From: Polyangium jinanense
GTDB lineage: Bacteria > Myxococcota > Polyangia > Polyangiales > Polyangiaceae
Length of the DNA: 64,000 nt
Reading direction: 5' to 3'
Assembly: GCF_028435365.1 (NCBI RefSeq)
Contig: NZ_JAGTJJ010000017.1
Span: 62,001 to 126,000, forward strand
The notes below the pieces were generated by a model. The model did not search any database. It saw only the letters and a list, made by a program, of their open reading frames with translations, and was not told where the DNA came from. Shown in pieces: positions 33,336 through 41,655 of the stretch. Each line of letters starts with the position of its first letter. The first letter of the stretch is position 1. The position numbers were made by a program, and so were the translations under genes.

Positions 33336-34163
33336 GTGCGAACGACTGTCATTCGCTCCCTGCTCGCCACTTCTGTGATCGCTTCCGCCTCTGCTTTCTT
33401 GTGCGCGGACGCGGCCGCGGAGGGGACGGTCGGGGTCCTCGTGCTCCGGGAGCACGGGGTGGGGAGCGCGGCGCAAGCCCAGCCTTATGTCGACAAGTTC
33501 GTGTCCGTCGCGGCCAAACAGAACGGCTGGGGCGGCGCGAAGGGCGAGTATCACACGAGCCGCGGCAACGCCGAGGCCTTCATCTCCGCCCAGAAACCCC
33601 ACTACGGGATCCTCTCGCTCGGCGCTTTCCTCGGCCTCAAGGCCAAGCACAACCTCGACATCATCGGCCAGGTCGCGGTCAATCGCGCCGGCGGCCAGCA
33701 GTATCACCTCATCAGCAAGACCGCCTCGGACCTCGCTGGTTGCAAGGGCAAGGCGCTCGCCAGCGACCACGCCGACGATCCCAAGTTCATCGACAAGGTC
33801 GTCTCGAAGGGCGCCTTCAAGCTCGGTGATTTCACGTTGGTCACGACGACCCGCCCCATCCAGACCATCAAGAAGGTCGTGAGCGGCGACGCCGCGTGCG
33901 CGCTCATCGACGACGCCCAGCTCGCCGAGGCCACCAAGATCGACGCGGGCATCAAGTCCGTCTGGGCGAGCGACAAGCTCCCGCCCATGGTCGTCGTCGC
34001 CTTCCCCTCCGCGCCCGCGGACGCACGCAAAGCGTTCCAGGCAAACCTCGGCAAGATTTGCGAGGGCGAGGGCAAAGCGACGTGCGGCGAGGTGGGCATC
34101 CTCGCCCTCAAGTCCGCGACGTCCTCCGATTATGCGGGCGTCATCGCTGCGTACGACAAGTAG
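33336..34163 (+). CDS. PhnD-like periplasmic substrate-binding protein
   Basis: The protein has 275 residues. GTG 33336 follows GGAGG by 7 bases and opens a signal peptide (SLLATSVIASASAFLCADAAA|EG). The mature part has the type II periplasmic-binding pattern of PhnD/phosphonate-type proteins: TSRGNAEAFISAQKPHYGIL, LASDHADDPKFIDKVV, VVSGDAACALIDDAQL and AFQANLGKICEGEG. Two Cys in the C-terminal part may pair. No ABC permease or ATPase gene lies nearby, so it may be an orphan receptor or serve a distant transporter. A promoter may lie in the 139-base gap after the glucosidase gene. Confidence 0.8.
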   Translation: MRTTVIRSLLATSVIASASAFLCADAAAEGTVGVLVLREHGVGSAAQAQPYVDKFVSVAAKQNGWGGAKGEYHTSRGNAEAFISAQKPHYGILSLGAFLGLKAKHNLDIIGQVAVNRAGGQQYHLISKTASDLAGCKGKALASDHADDPKFIDKVVSKGAFKLGDFTLVTTTRPIQTIKKVVSGDAACALIDDAQLAEATKIDAGIKSVWASDKLPPMVVVAFPSAPADARKAFQANLGKICEGEGKATCGEVGILALKSATSSDYAGVIAAYDK

Positions 34164-34225
34164 CGCCTCTTCGCTCGCCTAACGCGGGGCGCTTCTCCCC
34201 CCAGGCGGTGTTATTTCTCCCCCCC

Positions 34226-34912
34226 GTGCGCTGGTCCTTTCTCCTCCTCGTCGCTGCCCTGGGCGTGTTGCCCGCGTGCTTTGGCGGCGTGACCGGCGCG
34301 CAGGGCCCCGCCGTCAACGCTGCGCTCAAGACCGCCGTCGCCACGAAAGACGCGCTCGTCATCGCCGACGCGCTCGAAGACCTCATCGCCGCGGGCGCGG
34401 ACACGCCGGAAGATCGCCAGCTCGCCTACGCCGAGGTGCGCGCGCGTGCTGTCGACACGGCCGCGTACACGTACGCGCGCGCCGTCGTCACAGGAAGGCT
34501 CGTGCAGCTCAAGGGCTTGCTCGGGGCCGACATGATCGGCGAGGTCGAGCACTACGCGCGCCGCAGCCGCCAGCTCGATCCGAACTTCCGCAGCGGCGCC
34601 GCCACGCGCATGCTCGGCACGCTCTACGTGGTCGCGCCCGCCGCGTTGCTCCGAAATGGAGACTCGGAGACGGGGCTCGAGCTGCTCGAAGGCCTCGTGA
34701 ACAAGGATCCCGACGTCATCGAGAACCACCTGCGCGTCGCCGAGGCCTACATCGCGCTCGGCGACGTCGATCCTGCCAAGCCCCACCTTTGCCGCTGCTC
34801 GGCAGACCGCGCAAAGCTCCGGCGCGACGATCAGGCGCTCCTCGCGCAGCTCCTCAAGGACGCGGGCAACCCCACATGCCCGAAGCCTGCGGCGACCGCG
34901 CCCACGCCTTGA
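34226..34912 (+). CDS. TatT-like (TRAP T-component) lipoprotein
   Basis: The 228-residue protein starts at GTG 34226, with lipobox Cys near 18 (LGVLPACFGGV). It is a helical protein with the pattern of the TRAP-associated T-component: HYARRSRQLDPNFRSGAATR, MLGTLYVVAPAALLRNGDSE and TGLELLEGLVNKDPDVIENHL. TatT forms trimers in the periplasm near TRAP transporters. There is no TRAP transporter here, but the next gene (50 bases later) is an RND/MMPL exporter, so it may be an accessory of that. A distinct reading is a generic TPR lipoprotein. Confidence 0.72.
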   Translation: MRWSFLLLVAALGVLPACFGGVTGAQGPAVNAALKTAVATKDALVIADALEDLIAAGADTPEDRQLAYAEVRARAVDTAAYTYARAVVTGRLVQLKGLLGADMIGEVEHYARRSRQLDPNFRSGAATRMLGTLYVVAPAALLRNGDSETGLELLEGLVNKDPDVIENHLRVAEAYIALGDVDPAKPHLCRCSADRAKLRRDDQALLAQLLKDAGNPTCPKPAATAPTP

Positions 34913-34961
34913 AACGCCGCGCGGGATCGACGGGCGGCCTGCGCGGGATCGTGATAGCAGC

Positions 34962-37340
34962 GTGGCCGTGTCGACTTCTTCGAGCTCTTCGAACGGCCCC
35001 GCGAGCCCGAGCCACGACGCGCCCGGATGGCTCGTCCGGCTCTTCTCCCGCATCATCGCGGCCCGCTGGATCATCATCGCCCTGTATGCGCTCGTGCTGC
35101 CGCCGGCAGCCTGGTTCGCGGCGCGCGTCCAGCAGGACAACGCGATCGAGCGCCTCATCGCGACGAGCGACACCGACTTCGTCAAGACACGCGAGTTCGA
35201 GAAGATCTTCGGCGCCGGCGAGTTCGCCGTCCTGCTCGCCGAGGCCGACGATCCGTTCGCGCCCGCGGTGCTCGAGCGTCTCGACAAACTCGAGCGCGCG
35301 CTGAAGGAGATCCCGCACGTCGAGCCGAACTCCGCGCTCTCCATTTATCGCCGCGCCAAGGCCGGCTTCGATCCGACCCCCGAGCAATCCGAGGCGCTCC
35401 GCAAGTTCGTATCGGGCACGAAGCTCTTCCAGGATCAGGGCCTCGCTGGCGACGGCTACCTCGCGATCGCGCTCATCCTCGACGTGCACACGAGCCAGGA
35501 GCGCCGCGAGACCCTCGCGGCCGTGCGTCGCGCCATCGAGACGACGGGCGGCGACGGCGCCCCGCTGAAGACCTTGCGCCAGGTCGGCCAGCCCTACGTC
35601 AACATCTACCTCGACGAGGACATGCAGAAGACCGGGCCGAAGTACTTCGGCCTGTTCGCGGCGTTCATCATCGGCCTCTGCCTCTTCCTCTATCGCTCTG
35701 CGCGCACGCTCGCGGCCTTCTTGATCACGCTCGGCGTCTCGATCGCCCTCTCCATGGGCTACATCGGCCTCACGGGCGGCGTCCTCACGATCGTCTCGCC
35801 GATGGTGCCGATGACGATCCTCGTCACGACCACGGCGACGCTCGTCTACGTGCAGTCGCGCTTCGTCGAGCGCCCTGCGGATCGCAGCGTCGACGAGCAC
35901 CAGGTCTTCTCCTTCGCCAACAAGTGGCTCGCTTGCACGGCCTCGGTCTTCGCGACGGCCGTCGGCTTCGCGGCGCTCGTCGTGTCGAGCATCCAGCCCA
36001 TCCGGCAGATGGGCGTCTGGGTCGCGGTTGGCCTCGCGCTCAGCTACATCGTCTGTTTCACACTCTTCCCCGCGCTGCAGAAAATCCTGAAGACCCCGAC
36101 CGCGATCGAGCAGAAGGTCGCGGCCGCGTGGTTCGTCCGCCTCACGGAGGCGCTGCCTCGCTGGAGTTATCGTTATCGCTGGCCGCTCGTCCTCGGCTCG
36201 ATCCTGCTCTCCTTCGCGGGCGGCGTCGCGCTCTTCGGGCTGCCCGGCGTGGTCAAGCCGATGCGGCTGCTCACCGATCCCGTCGAATACATCAATTCGG
36301 GATCACGGCTCTATGCGGACACGAAAGCCATCGAGTCGAAGATGCCCGGCCTCTCGATCACCGAGGTCTGGCTCAAGGGCGGCGTCGGCAGCGTCTCCGA
36401 GCCTGACGCGCTCAAGGGGTTCCAGGCGTTTCACGAGGCGCTCGTCGCCGACCCCGAGGTCGGCGCGGCGATCGGACCGACCACGATCCTGCGCATGATG
36501 CAGTACCTCGGCGGCGCGGGCGACGCGTTCCCCAAGGACGCCGAGGCGCTCGACGAGCTCGCGGGCACGCTGGAATCACTCGCGCCCGTGGACCCGCTCC
36601 TCGGCCGGTTCGTCCAGAAAAACGGCCTCGGGCAGACGCATTTCACGGTCATGTCGAAGGCGACCGAGCACGAGGCGTTCCAGAAGCTCCAGGCGAGCAT
36701 CGACAAGCACTGGAAGGCCGCGGCCGAGGCGAACCCGGCGCTCAGGGAGTTCGAGCTCCGCACCGTGGGCATGGCGCCGCTTCAGGCGCGCGTCTCGCAG
36801 AGCCTCGTGCCCACGCTGGTCGAGAGCTTCGAGCTCACGGTCGGGATCATCTTCGTCACGTTCCTCGTGGTCTTCCGCAGCGGGGCGGCGCGGCTCATGG
36901 CCATGATCCCCTCGCTCTTCGCGATCCTCGTCATGTTCGGCGTGATGCGCATCTCCGGCATGACGCTGAACGTCGCGACGATTCTCATCGCGTCGACCGT
37001 GCTCGGGACGAGCGAGAACGACCAGATCCATTTCTTCTATCACTTCCAGGAAGGCCGAAAGACGGGCTCCGTGGAGCAGGCGCTCCGGCACACGCTCTTC
37101 GTGTCGGGCCGGGCGATCTTCTTCGCGACGCTCATCAACGCGGGCGGCTTCGTGGCCTTCGGAATGGCGGATCTGCCGCCGATCCGGCAGTTCGGCATCC
37201 TCTCCGCCGTGGCCTTCGTCCTCTCGATGATCGCGGACTTCACCGCGCTCCCCGCCGCGCTCTGGCTCGTCTTCCGCACGAAGCCGGACGCCGAGCTCTC
37301 CCCGGCGAAGGCGCCGGGACAAACCCCCGCGGCGAGCTAG
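34962..37340 (+). CDS. RND/MMPL-superfamily transporter
   Basis: The protein has 792 residues, GTG 34962. It shows the two-fold RND plan: a first membrane helix near 30 (RIIAARWIIIALYALVLPPA), a large periplasmic loop, five helices at about 225-370 (YFGLFAAFIIGLCLFLY, ILVTTTATLVYVQSRF), a helix near 405, a second loop, and five helices at about 625-780 including FIVGIIFVTFLVVF-type segments and VLGTSENDQIHFFYHFQEG. The last contains the Asp/His signature of the second half. The closest groups are the MMPL/HpnN-type lipid exporters. It probably moves lipids or hydrophobic compounds out of the inner membrane using the proton gradient. The upstream neighbour is the TatT-like lipoprotein. Confidence 0.9.
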   Translation: MAVSTSSSSSNGPASPSHDAPGWLVRLFSRIIAARWIIIALYALVLPPAAWFAARVQQDNAIERLIATSDTDFVKTREFEKIFGAGEFAVLLAEADDPFAPAVLERLDKLERALKEIPHVEPNSALSIYRRAKAGFDPTPEQSEALRKFVSGTKLFQDQGLAGDGYLAIALILDVHTSQERRETLAAVRRAIETTGGDGAPLKTLRQVGQPYVNIYLDEDMQKTGPKYFGLFAAFIIGLCLFLYRSARTLAAFLITLGVSIALSMGYIGLTGGVLTIVSPMVPMTILVTTTATLVYVQSRFVERPADRSVDEHQVFSFANKWLACTASVFATAVGFAALVVSSIQPIRQMGVWVAVGLALSYIVCFTLFPALQKILKTPTAIEQKVAAAWFVRLTEALPRWSYRYRWPLVLGSILLSFAGGVALFGLPGVVKPMRLLTDPVEYINSGSRLYADTKAIESKMPGLSITEVWLKGGVGSVSEPDALKGFQAFHEALVADPEVGAAIGPTTILRMMQYLGGAGDAFPKDAEALDELAGTLESLAPVDPLLGRFVQKNGLGQTHFTVMSKATEHEAFQKLQASIDKHWKAAAEANPALREFELRTVGMAPLQARVSQSLVPTLVESFELTVGIIFVTFLVVFRSGAARLMAMIPSLFAILVMFGVMRISGMTLNVATILIASTVLGTSENDQIHFFYHFQEGRKTGSVEQALRHTLFVSGRAIFFATLINAGGFVAFGMADLPPIRQFGILSAVAFVLSMIADFTALPAALWLVFRTKPDAELSPAKAPGQTPAAS

Positions 37341-37368
37341 CCCTGCCAAACCCTCGAAGGAGAAACCG

Positions 37369-38073
37369 ATGACCATTCGCACCGAGCATGTCCAGATCCC
37401 CGTCGCCGACGGCACCACGATGGATGGCTACCTCTGCCGGCCCGAGGGCGACACGCCGCGCGCCGCGATCCTCGTCCTGCAGGAGATCTTCGGCGTCAAC
37501 GCGCACATCCGCGACGTCGCCGAGCGCTTCGCCCGCGAGGGGTACGTGACGCTCGCACCCGACCTCTTCCACCGCACGGCGCCCGGCTACGAGGGCAGCT
37601 ACGAGGACTTTGCCCCGAGCATGAAGCTCGCGACCCAATACAAGGCCGAAGAGAGCGAGGCCGACGTGCGCGCCGCCGTCGAATACCTCGCCAAGCACCC
37701 GGCCGTCGAGGCGGGCCGCGTCGCCGCGCTCGGTTTCTGCATGGGCGGGCGCCTCGCGTTCGTGACGAACGGCGTCGCCCCGCTCAAGTGCGCGGTCTCC
37801 TTCTACGGCAGCATCGCGCCCGACAAGCTGCCGTATGCCGCGACGCAATCGGGAAAGATTCTGCTCCTCTGGGCCGGCAAGGATCCGTTCATCCCGAACG
37901 AGAAAGCGCAGAGCGTGGTGGACGCGCTGCGGAAGCACGAAAAGCCGTTCGTGAACATCGAGTTCTCCGAGCACGACCACGGCTTCTTCTGCGACGCGCG
38001 CAGCAATTACAATGCGGCCGCTGCGTCCCAGGCCTGGGCGCTCACGCTCGCGTTCTTGAAGTCGCACCTCTGA
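37369..38073 (+). CDS. dienelactone hydrolase family protein
   Basis: The protein has 234 residues, ATG 37369, with a GGAGAAA element upstream. It is an alpha/beta hydrolase of the dienelactone hydrolase type with Glu39 (LVLQEIFGVN), nucleophile Cys124 in GFCMGG, Asp172 (LLWAGKDPF) and His204 (EHDHGFF). This Cys-Asp-His triad is diagnostic. In chlorocatechol degradation such enzymes open lactones. In genomes without that pathway they are generic carboxyl-ester hydrolases. It has no other catabolic neighbours here. A perfect 13-bp hairpin follows its stop. Confidence 0.92.
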   Translation: MTIRTEHVQIPVADGTTMDGYLCRPEGDTPRAAILVLQEIFGVNAHIRDVAERFAREGYVTLAPDLFHRTAPGYEGSYEDFAPSMKLATQYKAEESEADVRAAVEYLAKHPAVEAGRVAALGFCMGGRLAFVTNGVAPLKCAVSFYGSIAPDKLPYAATQSGKILLLWAGKDPFIPNEKAQSVVDALRKHEKPFVNIEFSEHDHGFFCDARSNYNAAAASQAWALTLAFLKSHL

Positions 38074-38097
38074 TCGGCGAATCCCGCCGGCTGCCCC

Positions 38098-38134
38098 GCG
38101 AGCGCCCTTCCCCCGAAGGGCGCTCGCAATTTTG
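38098..38134 (+). terminator. intrinsic terminator after dienelactone hydrolase
   Basis: GCGAGCGCCCTTC (38098-38110) and GAAGGGCGCTCGC (38115-38127) form a perfect 13-bp stem with a CCCC loop, followed by AATTTTG. It is the strongest Rho-independent terminator in the window and separates the dienelactone hydrolase gene from the polyketide region. Confidence 0.85.
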
Positions 38135-38135
38135 T

Positions 38136-38750
38136 CGTCATTTTTCGCCTCCGCATGGATGAAAGCGCCGCGCTGGAGCATCGGCCGGACCGCGCGGACG
38201 TACGGCCGTCCATGACTTTCGACGCGTGCATGGCGTGGACGAGGGTTTGCCCCGTGATCACGTTGCCGACCCCGACAGCGCGTCTGCGGGGAGGAGGACG
38301 GCGTCGTTCGACGCGGCTGAGGGGGCGGGCGTAGTGCAGGGGGCGGCTCCCGACCGTCGACGTGGGCGCCGCGCGGAAGGCCTCCCGGCGCGCGCGTAGG
38401 GTGCCTACGACGCCGCTCCTGACGAGCCGGGGCCTTCCTCCTGCAAAACGAGGCGCCGCGCGTTCCCGACATTGCGTTTCGATTCGGCCATGGCGGCAAC
38501 GCGGGCCGGGCAAGGCACACCCATATGCCGCGAATGAAACCGGGCAGCATTTACCCGGCCGACGCATGCGGTATCCCACCTTGCCGCACCAGACATAGCC
38601 GAGCTCGTTTGCATCGATGAATGCGCGGCAACGCTGGAGTCTGGCGACCGCAATTTCATGAATGCTCGGTGAGCGCTCGCGTGGTCTGGAGCTTGCTCGG
38701 TCGTGCAATCGACGGCTCTTCCACGAGCGGAGAAATCGGAGAGCAATGCC
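38136..38750. other. gene-free stretch before the polyketide genes
   Basis: This stretch of about 600 bases shows open frames on both strands (for example minus 38405-38752), but none has steady codon bias, a recognisable domain or a good ribosome-binding site. Composition is less uniform than in neighbouring genes, with AT-rich patches. It could be a decayed gene or a junction left by gain of the downstream genes. No transposase remnant or inverted ends were recognised. Confidence 0.4.
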
Positions 38751-38990
38751 ATGCCGCCGGCGGACAGTCAGAAACCGCCCTCCGTACGAGTCTCGACGAC
38801 GGGCACGGAGGTCTCGGTCCTCGCGAAGACGATGTTCCGTGATTTGATGAGCTCCGGGTACGGATCTCGCGACGTCATCACGTTCGCGACCGAGCTTCTG
38901 GAGCTGGTCCTCACGAGCCTCCGGTGTGCGAAACCGGATGCAGCCGCCCTGAGGCAGCCGCAAAGCGCTGCGGATGAAGAAAACCAATGA
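38751..38990 (+). CDS. small hypothetical protein upstream of rppA
   Basis: The 79-residue protein starts at ATG 38751, with GGAGAG about 8 bases upstream. A longer frame opens at 38703. The middle is a predicted amphipathic helix-loop-helix (VLAKTMFRDLMSSGYGSRD, then VITFATELLELVLTSLR). The C-terminus is polar (QSAADEENQ). No domain is recognised. It lies 107 bases before the type III polyketide synthase on the same strand. It may be a small regulator or just the first gene of the locus. Third-position bias is weaker than in core genes, so confidence is moderate. Confidence 0.5.
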   Translation: MPPADSQKPPSVRVSTTGTEVSVLAKTMFRDLMSSGYGSRDVITFATELLELVLTSLRCAKPDAAALRQPQSAADEENQ

Positions 38991-39014
38991 GCCGCATGAA
39001 CGTGCCCGACCTCC

Positions 39015-39096
39015 CATTTAAATAAAACCATCGCTGCCGCACGAACATTTTTCTTCGAGCGAGACGTTCTCGGGCGTCAAACCACACGGAGGGGAT
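39015..39096 (+). promoter_or_regulatory. promoter/operator and RBS region of rppA
   Basis: An AT-rich patch (ATTTAAATAAAA, 39016-39027) stands out in this GC-rich DNA and could hold a -10 element. An inverted repeat CGAGA-CGT-TCTCG (39060-39072) follows as a possible operator. GGAGGGG lies about 5 bases before ATG 39098. All are read by eye only. Confidence 0.4.
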
Positions 39097-39097
39097 C

Positions 39098-40156
39098 ATG
39101 GCCATCTTGTGCAGGCCGGAAGTCGCGGTTCCGGAGTACATCGTCACGATGGAAGATACGCTGAAATTGGCCGAGCGATTGCACGCGGGCAAACCGCAGC
39201 TCAAGCTCGCCATGCGGCTCATCAGCAGCACCGGGGTGCGGAAGCGGCACATCATTCAGCCCCTGGAGCAGACCCTCGCGCACCCCGGGTTCGAGACCCG
39301 CAACAAGATCTACGAGATGGAAGCCAAGCGCCGGGTTCCGCCGGTCATCGAGCGAGCGCTCCAGCACGCGGAGCTCTCGGCGCGGGACATCGACGCCATC
39401 ATTTATGTCTCGTGCACGGGCTTCATGATGCCGGCCATGACGGCCTGGCTCGTGAATACCATGGGATTCCGTCACGACACGCGGCAGATCCCGATCGCGC
39501 AACTCGGCTGCGCGGCCGGCGCGGCGGCCATCAATCGCGCCCACGATTTCTGCACGGCGCATCCCGGCACCAACGTGCTCATCGTGGCCTGCGAGTTCTG
39601 CTCGTTATGCTATCAGCCGCCCGACGACGACGTCGGGTCGCTCCTGTCCGACGGGCTCTTCGGAGACGCGGTGGGCGCGGTCGTCCTCCGGGGACGCGGA
39701 GGCACCGGCATCCGGCTGGAGCGAAACGCGGCGTACATCATCCCGGACACCGAGGAATGGATCTCGTACGTCGTGAAGGAAACGGGATTCCATTTCAGAC
39801 TCGACAAGCGGGTCCCCGGGACCATGAAGCCCCTCGCCCCCGTGCTGCGCGAGCTCGCCGAGCGCCACGGCTGGGACGTTGGCCATCTGGATTTCTACAT
39901 CATTCACGCCGGCGGGCCGCGCATCCTCAACGATCTTTGCAAGTACCTGGGCGTACCGCTCGAGTCGTTCCGGTACAGCAGAGCCACGTTGACGGAATAC
40001 GGCAACATCGCCAGCGTGGTGGTGCTCGACTCCATCAGCCGCCTGTTCGCGGACAACCAGCTCAAGGACGGTGGCAAGGGAATCATCGCAGGGTTCGGCC
40101 CCGGAATCACGGCGGAAATGAACGTCGGTTCCTGGAGGACCAAGGAAGGCCAGTAG
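39098..40156 (+). CDS. rppA: type III polyketide synthase, RppA-type THN synthase
   Basis: The protein has 352 residues. It is a type III polyketide synthase with the catalytic triad Cys138 (AQLGCAAGAAA), His270 (FYIIHAGGPRIL) and Asn303 (EYGNIAS), at the positions numbered for Streptomyces 1,3,6,8-tetrahydroxynaphthalene synthase (RppA). It also has Cys106 (YVSCTG), a cysteine specific to that subgroup, and the RppA-like segments MGFRHDTRQIPIAQLG and CEFCSLCYQPPDDD. RppA condenses five malonyl-CoA into tetrahydroxynaphthalene, precursor of flaviolin pigments and naphthoquinones. Downstream are an aldo/keto reductase and an NTF2-like protein, plausible tailoring steps. The close similarity in pattern to actinobacterial RppA suggests past transfer. 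Start-unit and chain length cannot be settled by eye. Confidence 0.92.
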   Translation: MAILCRPEVAVPEYIVTMEDTLKLAERLHAGKPQLKLAMRLISSTGVRKRHIIQPLEQTLAHPGFETRNKIYEMEAKRRVPPVIERALQHAELSARDIDAIIYVSCTGFMMPAMTAWLVNTMGFRHDTRQIPIAQLGCAAGAAAINRAHDFCTAHPGTNVLIVACEFCSLCYQPPDDDVGSLLSDGLFGDAVGAVVLRGRGGTGIRLERNAAYIIPDTEEWISYVVKETGFHFRLDKRVPGTMKPLAPVLRELAERHGWDVGHLDFYIIHAGGPRILNDLCKYLGVPLESFRYSRATLTEYGNIASVVVLDSISRLFADNQLKDGGKGIIAGFGPGITAEMNVGSWRTKEGQ

Positions 40157-40211
40157 GGACGGCGCGCATGCTGCCGCTGTCGTGATCGAGAAGGACAGGA
40201 GGGGGACTATA

Positions 40212-41165
40212 ATGAATAAATCGCTGAAAGCTCCGTCGTCGACGTTCAACCTCGGCGGCGACCTTCGCGTGCGGCGACTCGGTTATGGCGCCATGTATTT
40301 GACGGGGCCCGGCATGTGGGGCCCGCCGAGCGACCCGGACGCGGCCATCCGCCTGCTCCGCCGCGCCGTCGACCTGGGCGTCAATTTCATCGACACCGCC
40401 GATTCCTACGGTCCGGCAGCCAACGAGCAGATCATCCGCCGCGCGCTCCATCCCTACCCCGCGGGGCTCGTGATCACCACCAAAGGCGGGCTTTTGCGTT
40501 CCGGACCGGAGGACTGGACGAATAGGGACAAACCGTACATCGTCCCCTGCGGACGCCCCGCATACCTCCGCCAGCAGGTGGAGCTGAGCCTGCGCAACCT
40601 CGGGCTCGAGCGCATCGAGCTCTATCAACTCCACCGCATCGATCCGGCCGTCCCGCTTTCCGATCAGCTCGGCGAGCTCGTCCGGCTCCGCGAGCAGGGC
40701 AAGATCCGCCATATCGCGCTCTCCGGCCAGCCCGAGGTCACCATCGAGCAGCTCGAACAGGCGCGCGCGATTACCGAGATCGTCGCCGTGGAGAACCTTT
40801 ACAACGTCGCGGACCGCGCCGGCGAGCCGGTTCTGCGTTATTGCGAGGAGCGCGGCATCGCCTTCATTCCGTGGTTCCCCATGGGCCACGGCGCCCTCGC
40901 CGGGCCGAACAGCATCCTCGCCGGGTTTGCCAAGAAGCGCGGCGCCACGCCCGCCCAGCTCGCCCTCGCCTGGCTCTTGCACAAGTCGCCGGCCATTCTC
41001 GCGATCCCCGGCACGTCCTCCATCACCCACCTGGAGGAAAACCTCCGCGCCGCTGAGCTCACGCTGGACGAGAAGGAAATGGCCGAGCTCGCGTACCTCG
41101 CCGCGAGCGTGCCGACGTGGCGTCCGTCGCCCCCCACGTCTTCCGCCACGAAGGAGGTCGCATGA
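40212..41165 (+). CDS. aldo/keto reductase
   Basis: The 317-residue protein starts at ATG 40212, about 8 bases after AGGAGG. It is a (beta/alpha)8 aldo/keto reductase with the catalytic tetrad Asp-Tyr-Lys-His visible in FIDTADSYGPAANEQ (Asp, Tyr), LVITTKGG (Lys) and IELYQLHRID (His). NADPH-binding segments near the end (IPGTSSITHLEENLRAAELT) are present. It lies 55 bases after rppA and overlaps the following gene (ATGA), so it probably belongs to the same transcript and reduces a carbonyl of the polyketide or a derivative, such as a naphthol or quinone. An unrelated general reductase is the alternative. Confidence 0.9.
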   Translation: MNKSLKAPSSTFNLGGDLRVRRLGYGAMYLTGPGMWGPPSDPDAAIRLLRRAVDLGVNFIDTADSYGPAANEQIIRRALHPYPAGLVITTKGGLLRSGPEDWTNRDKPYIVPCGRPAYLRQQVELSLRNLGLERIELYQLHRIDPAVPLSDQLGELVRLREQGKIRHIALSGQPEVTIEQLEQARAITEIVAVENLYNVADRAGEPVLRYCEERGIAFIPWFPMGHGALAGPNSILAGFAKKRGATPAQLALAWLLHKSPAILAIPGTSSITHLEENLRAAELTLDEKEMAELAYLAASVPTWRPSPPTSSATKEVA

Positions 41166-41599
41166 ATACCACCGCCATTCACCCGAACGTCCGGATGCTG
41201 CGCACCCTGTACGCCAATCTGGCGCGCATCGGGGAGTTCGTCACCGACGATATGATCCTGCACAAGGCCGATCGGGCGTTCTTTCGTGATGCCATGGCCG
41301 GCCGCGTCGTCGGCAGGGAAGCCGCGGTCGCCCACGAGCGCGAGCTCATTGCTCTGACCGGCAACACCCTGGTGATGGACGTGGAGCACATCACCGCGAA
41401 CGACCATTTCGGGGCCGTCTTCGGCATCCTCAGGGCCCATCGCGACGGGGCGAAACTCGCGGTGCCGTTCTGCGGCGTGTGGCGCTTCCGCGACGGTCGG
41501 ATCACGGAGCACTGGGAAAACGCCTACGACGTGGTGACCGTCCAGGCCTTCCTCTGCGGCAACGAGATCAGCTCCGCGTTCGTGCACAACGAGGACTGA
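41162..41599 (+). CDS. NTF2-like (SnoaL-type) protein
   Basis: The 145-residue protein starts at ATG 41162, overlapping the reductase stop (ATGA). The fold pattern is NTF2-like: an N-terminal helix (LRTLYANLARIGEFVTDDM), VVGREAAVAHERELIALTG, then strands LVMDVEHITANDHFGAVF and KLAVPFCGVWRFRDGRITEHWENAYD. SnoaL-type members act as cyclases or hydroxylases in aromatic polyketide pathways, others as isomerases or dehydratases. The location behind rppA and a reductase supports a tailoring role. Its stop is followed by a large hairpin shared with the convergent decarboxylase-family gene. Confidence 0.85.
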   Translation: MNTTAIHPNVRMLRTLYANLARIGEFVTDDMILHKADRAFFRDAMAGRVVGREAAVAHERELIALTGNTLVMDVEHITANDHFGAVFGILRAHRDGAKLAVPFCGVWRFRDGRITEHWENAYDVVTVQAFLCGNEISSAFVHNED

Positions 41600-41617
41600 T
41601 TCACCACGTCGTTCGAG

Positions 41618-41655
41618 CCTCGGGCCTCGCCGGTCAATGGCCGGCGGGGCCGAGG
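41618..41655. terminator. bidirectional terminator-like hairpin
   Basis: CCTCGGGCCTCGCCGG (41618-41633) pairs with CCGGCGGGGCCGAGG (41641-41655), with one bulge and one G-U pair, around a loop of about 7 bases. It lies between the NTF2-like stop and the stop of the convergent minus-strand gene (41634), partly inside the coding end of the latter. Confidence 0.5.

Noticed and set aside
38007..39017. Minus-strand ORF over the gene-free stretch
   Set aside because: It has no domain, weak codon bias and no RBS, and overlaps the small plus-strand gene and a terminator.
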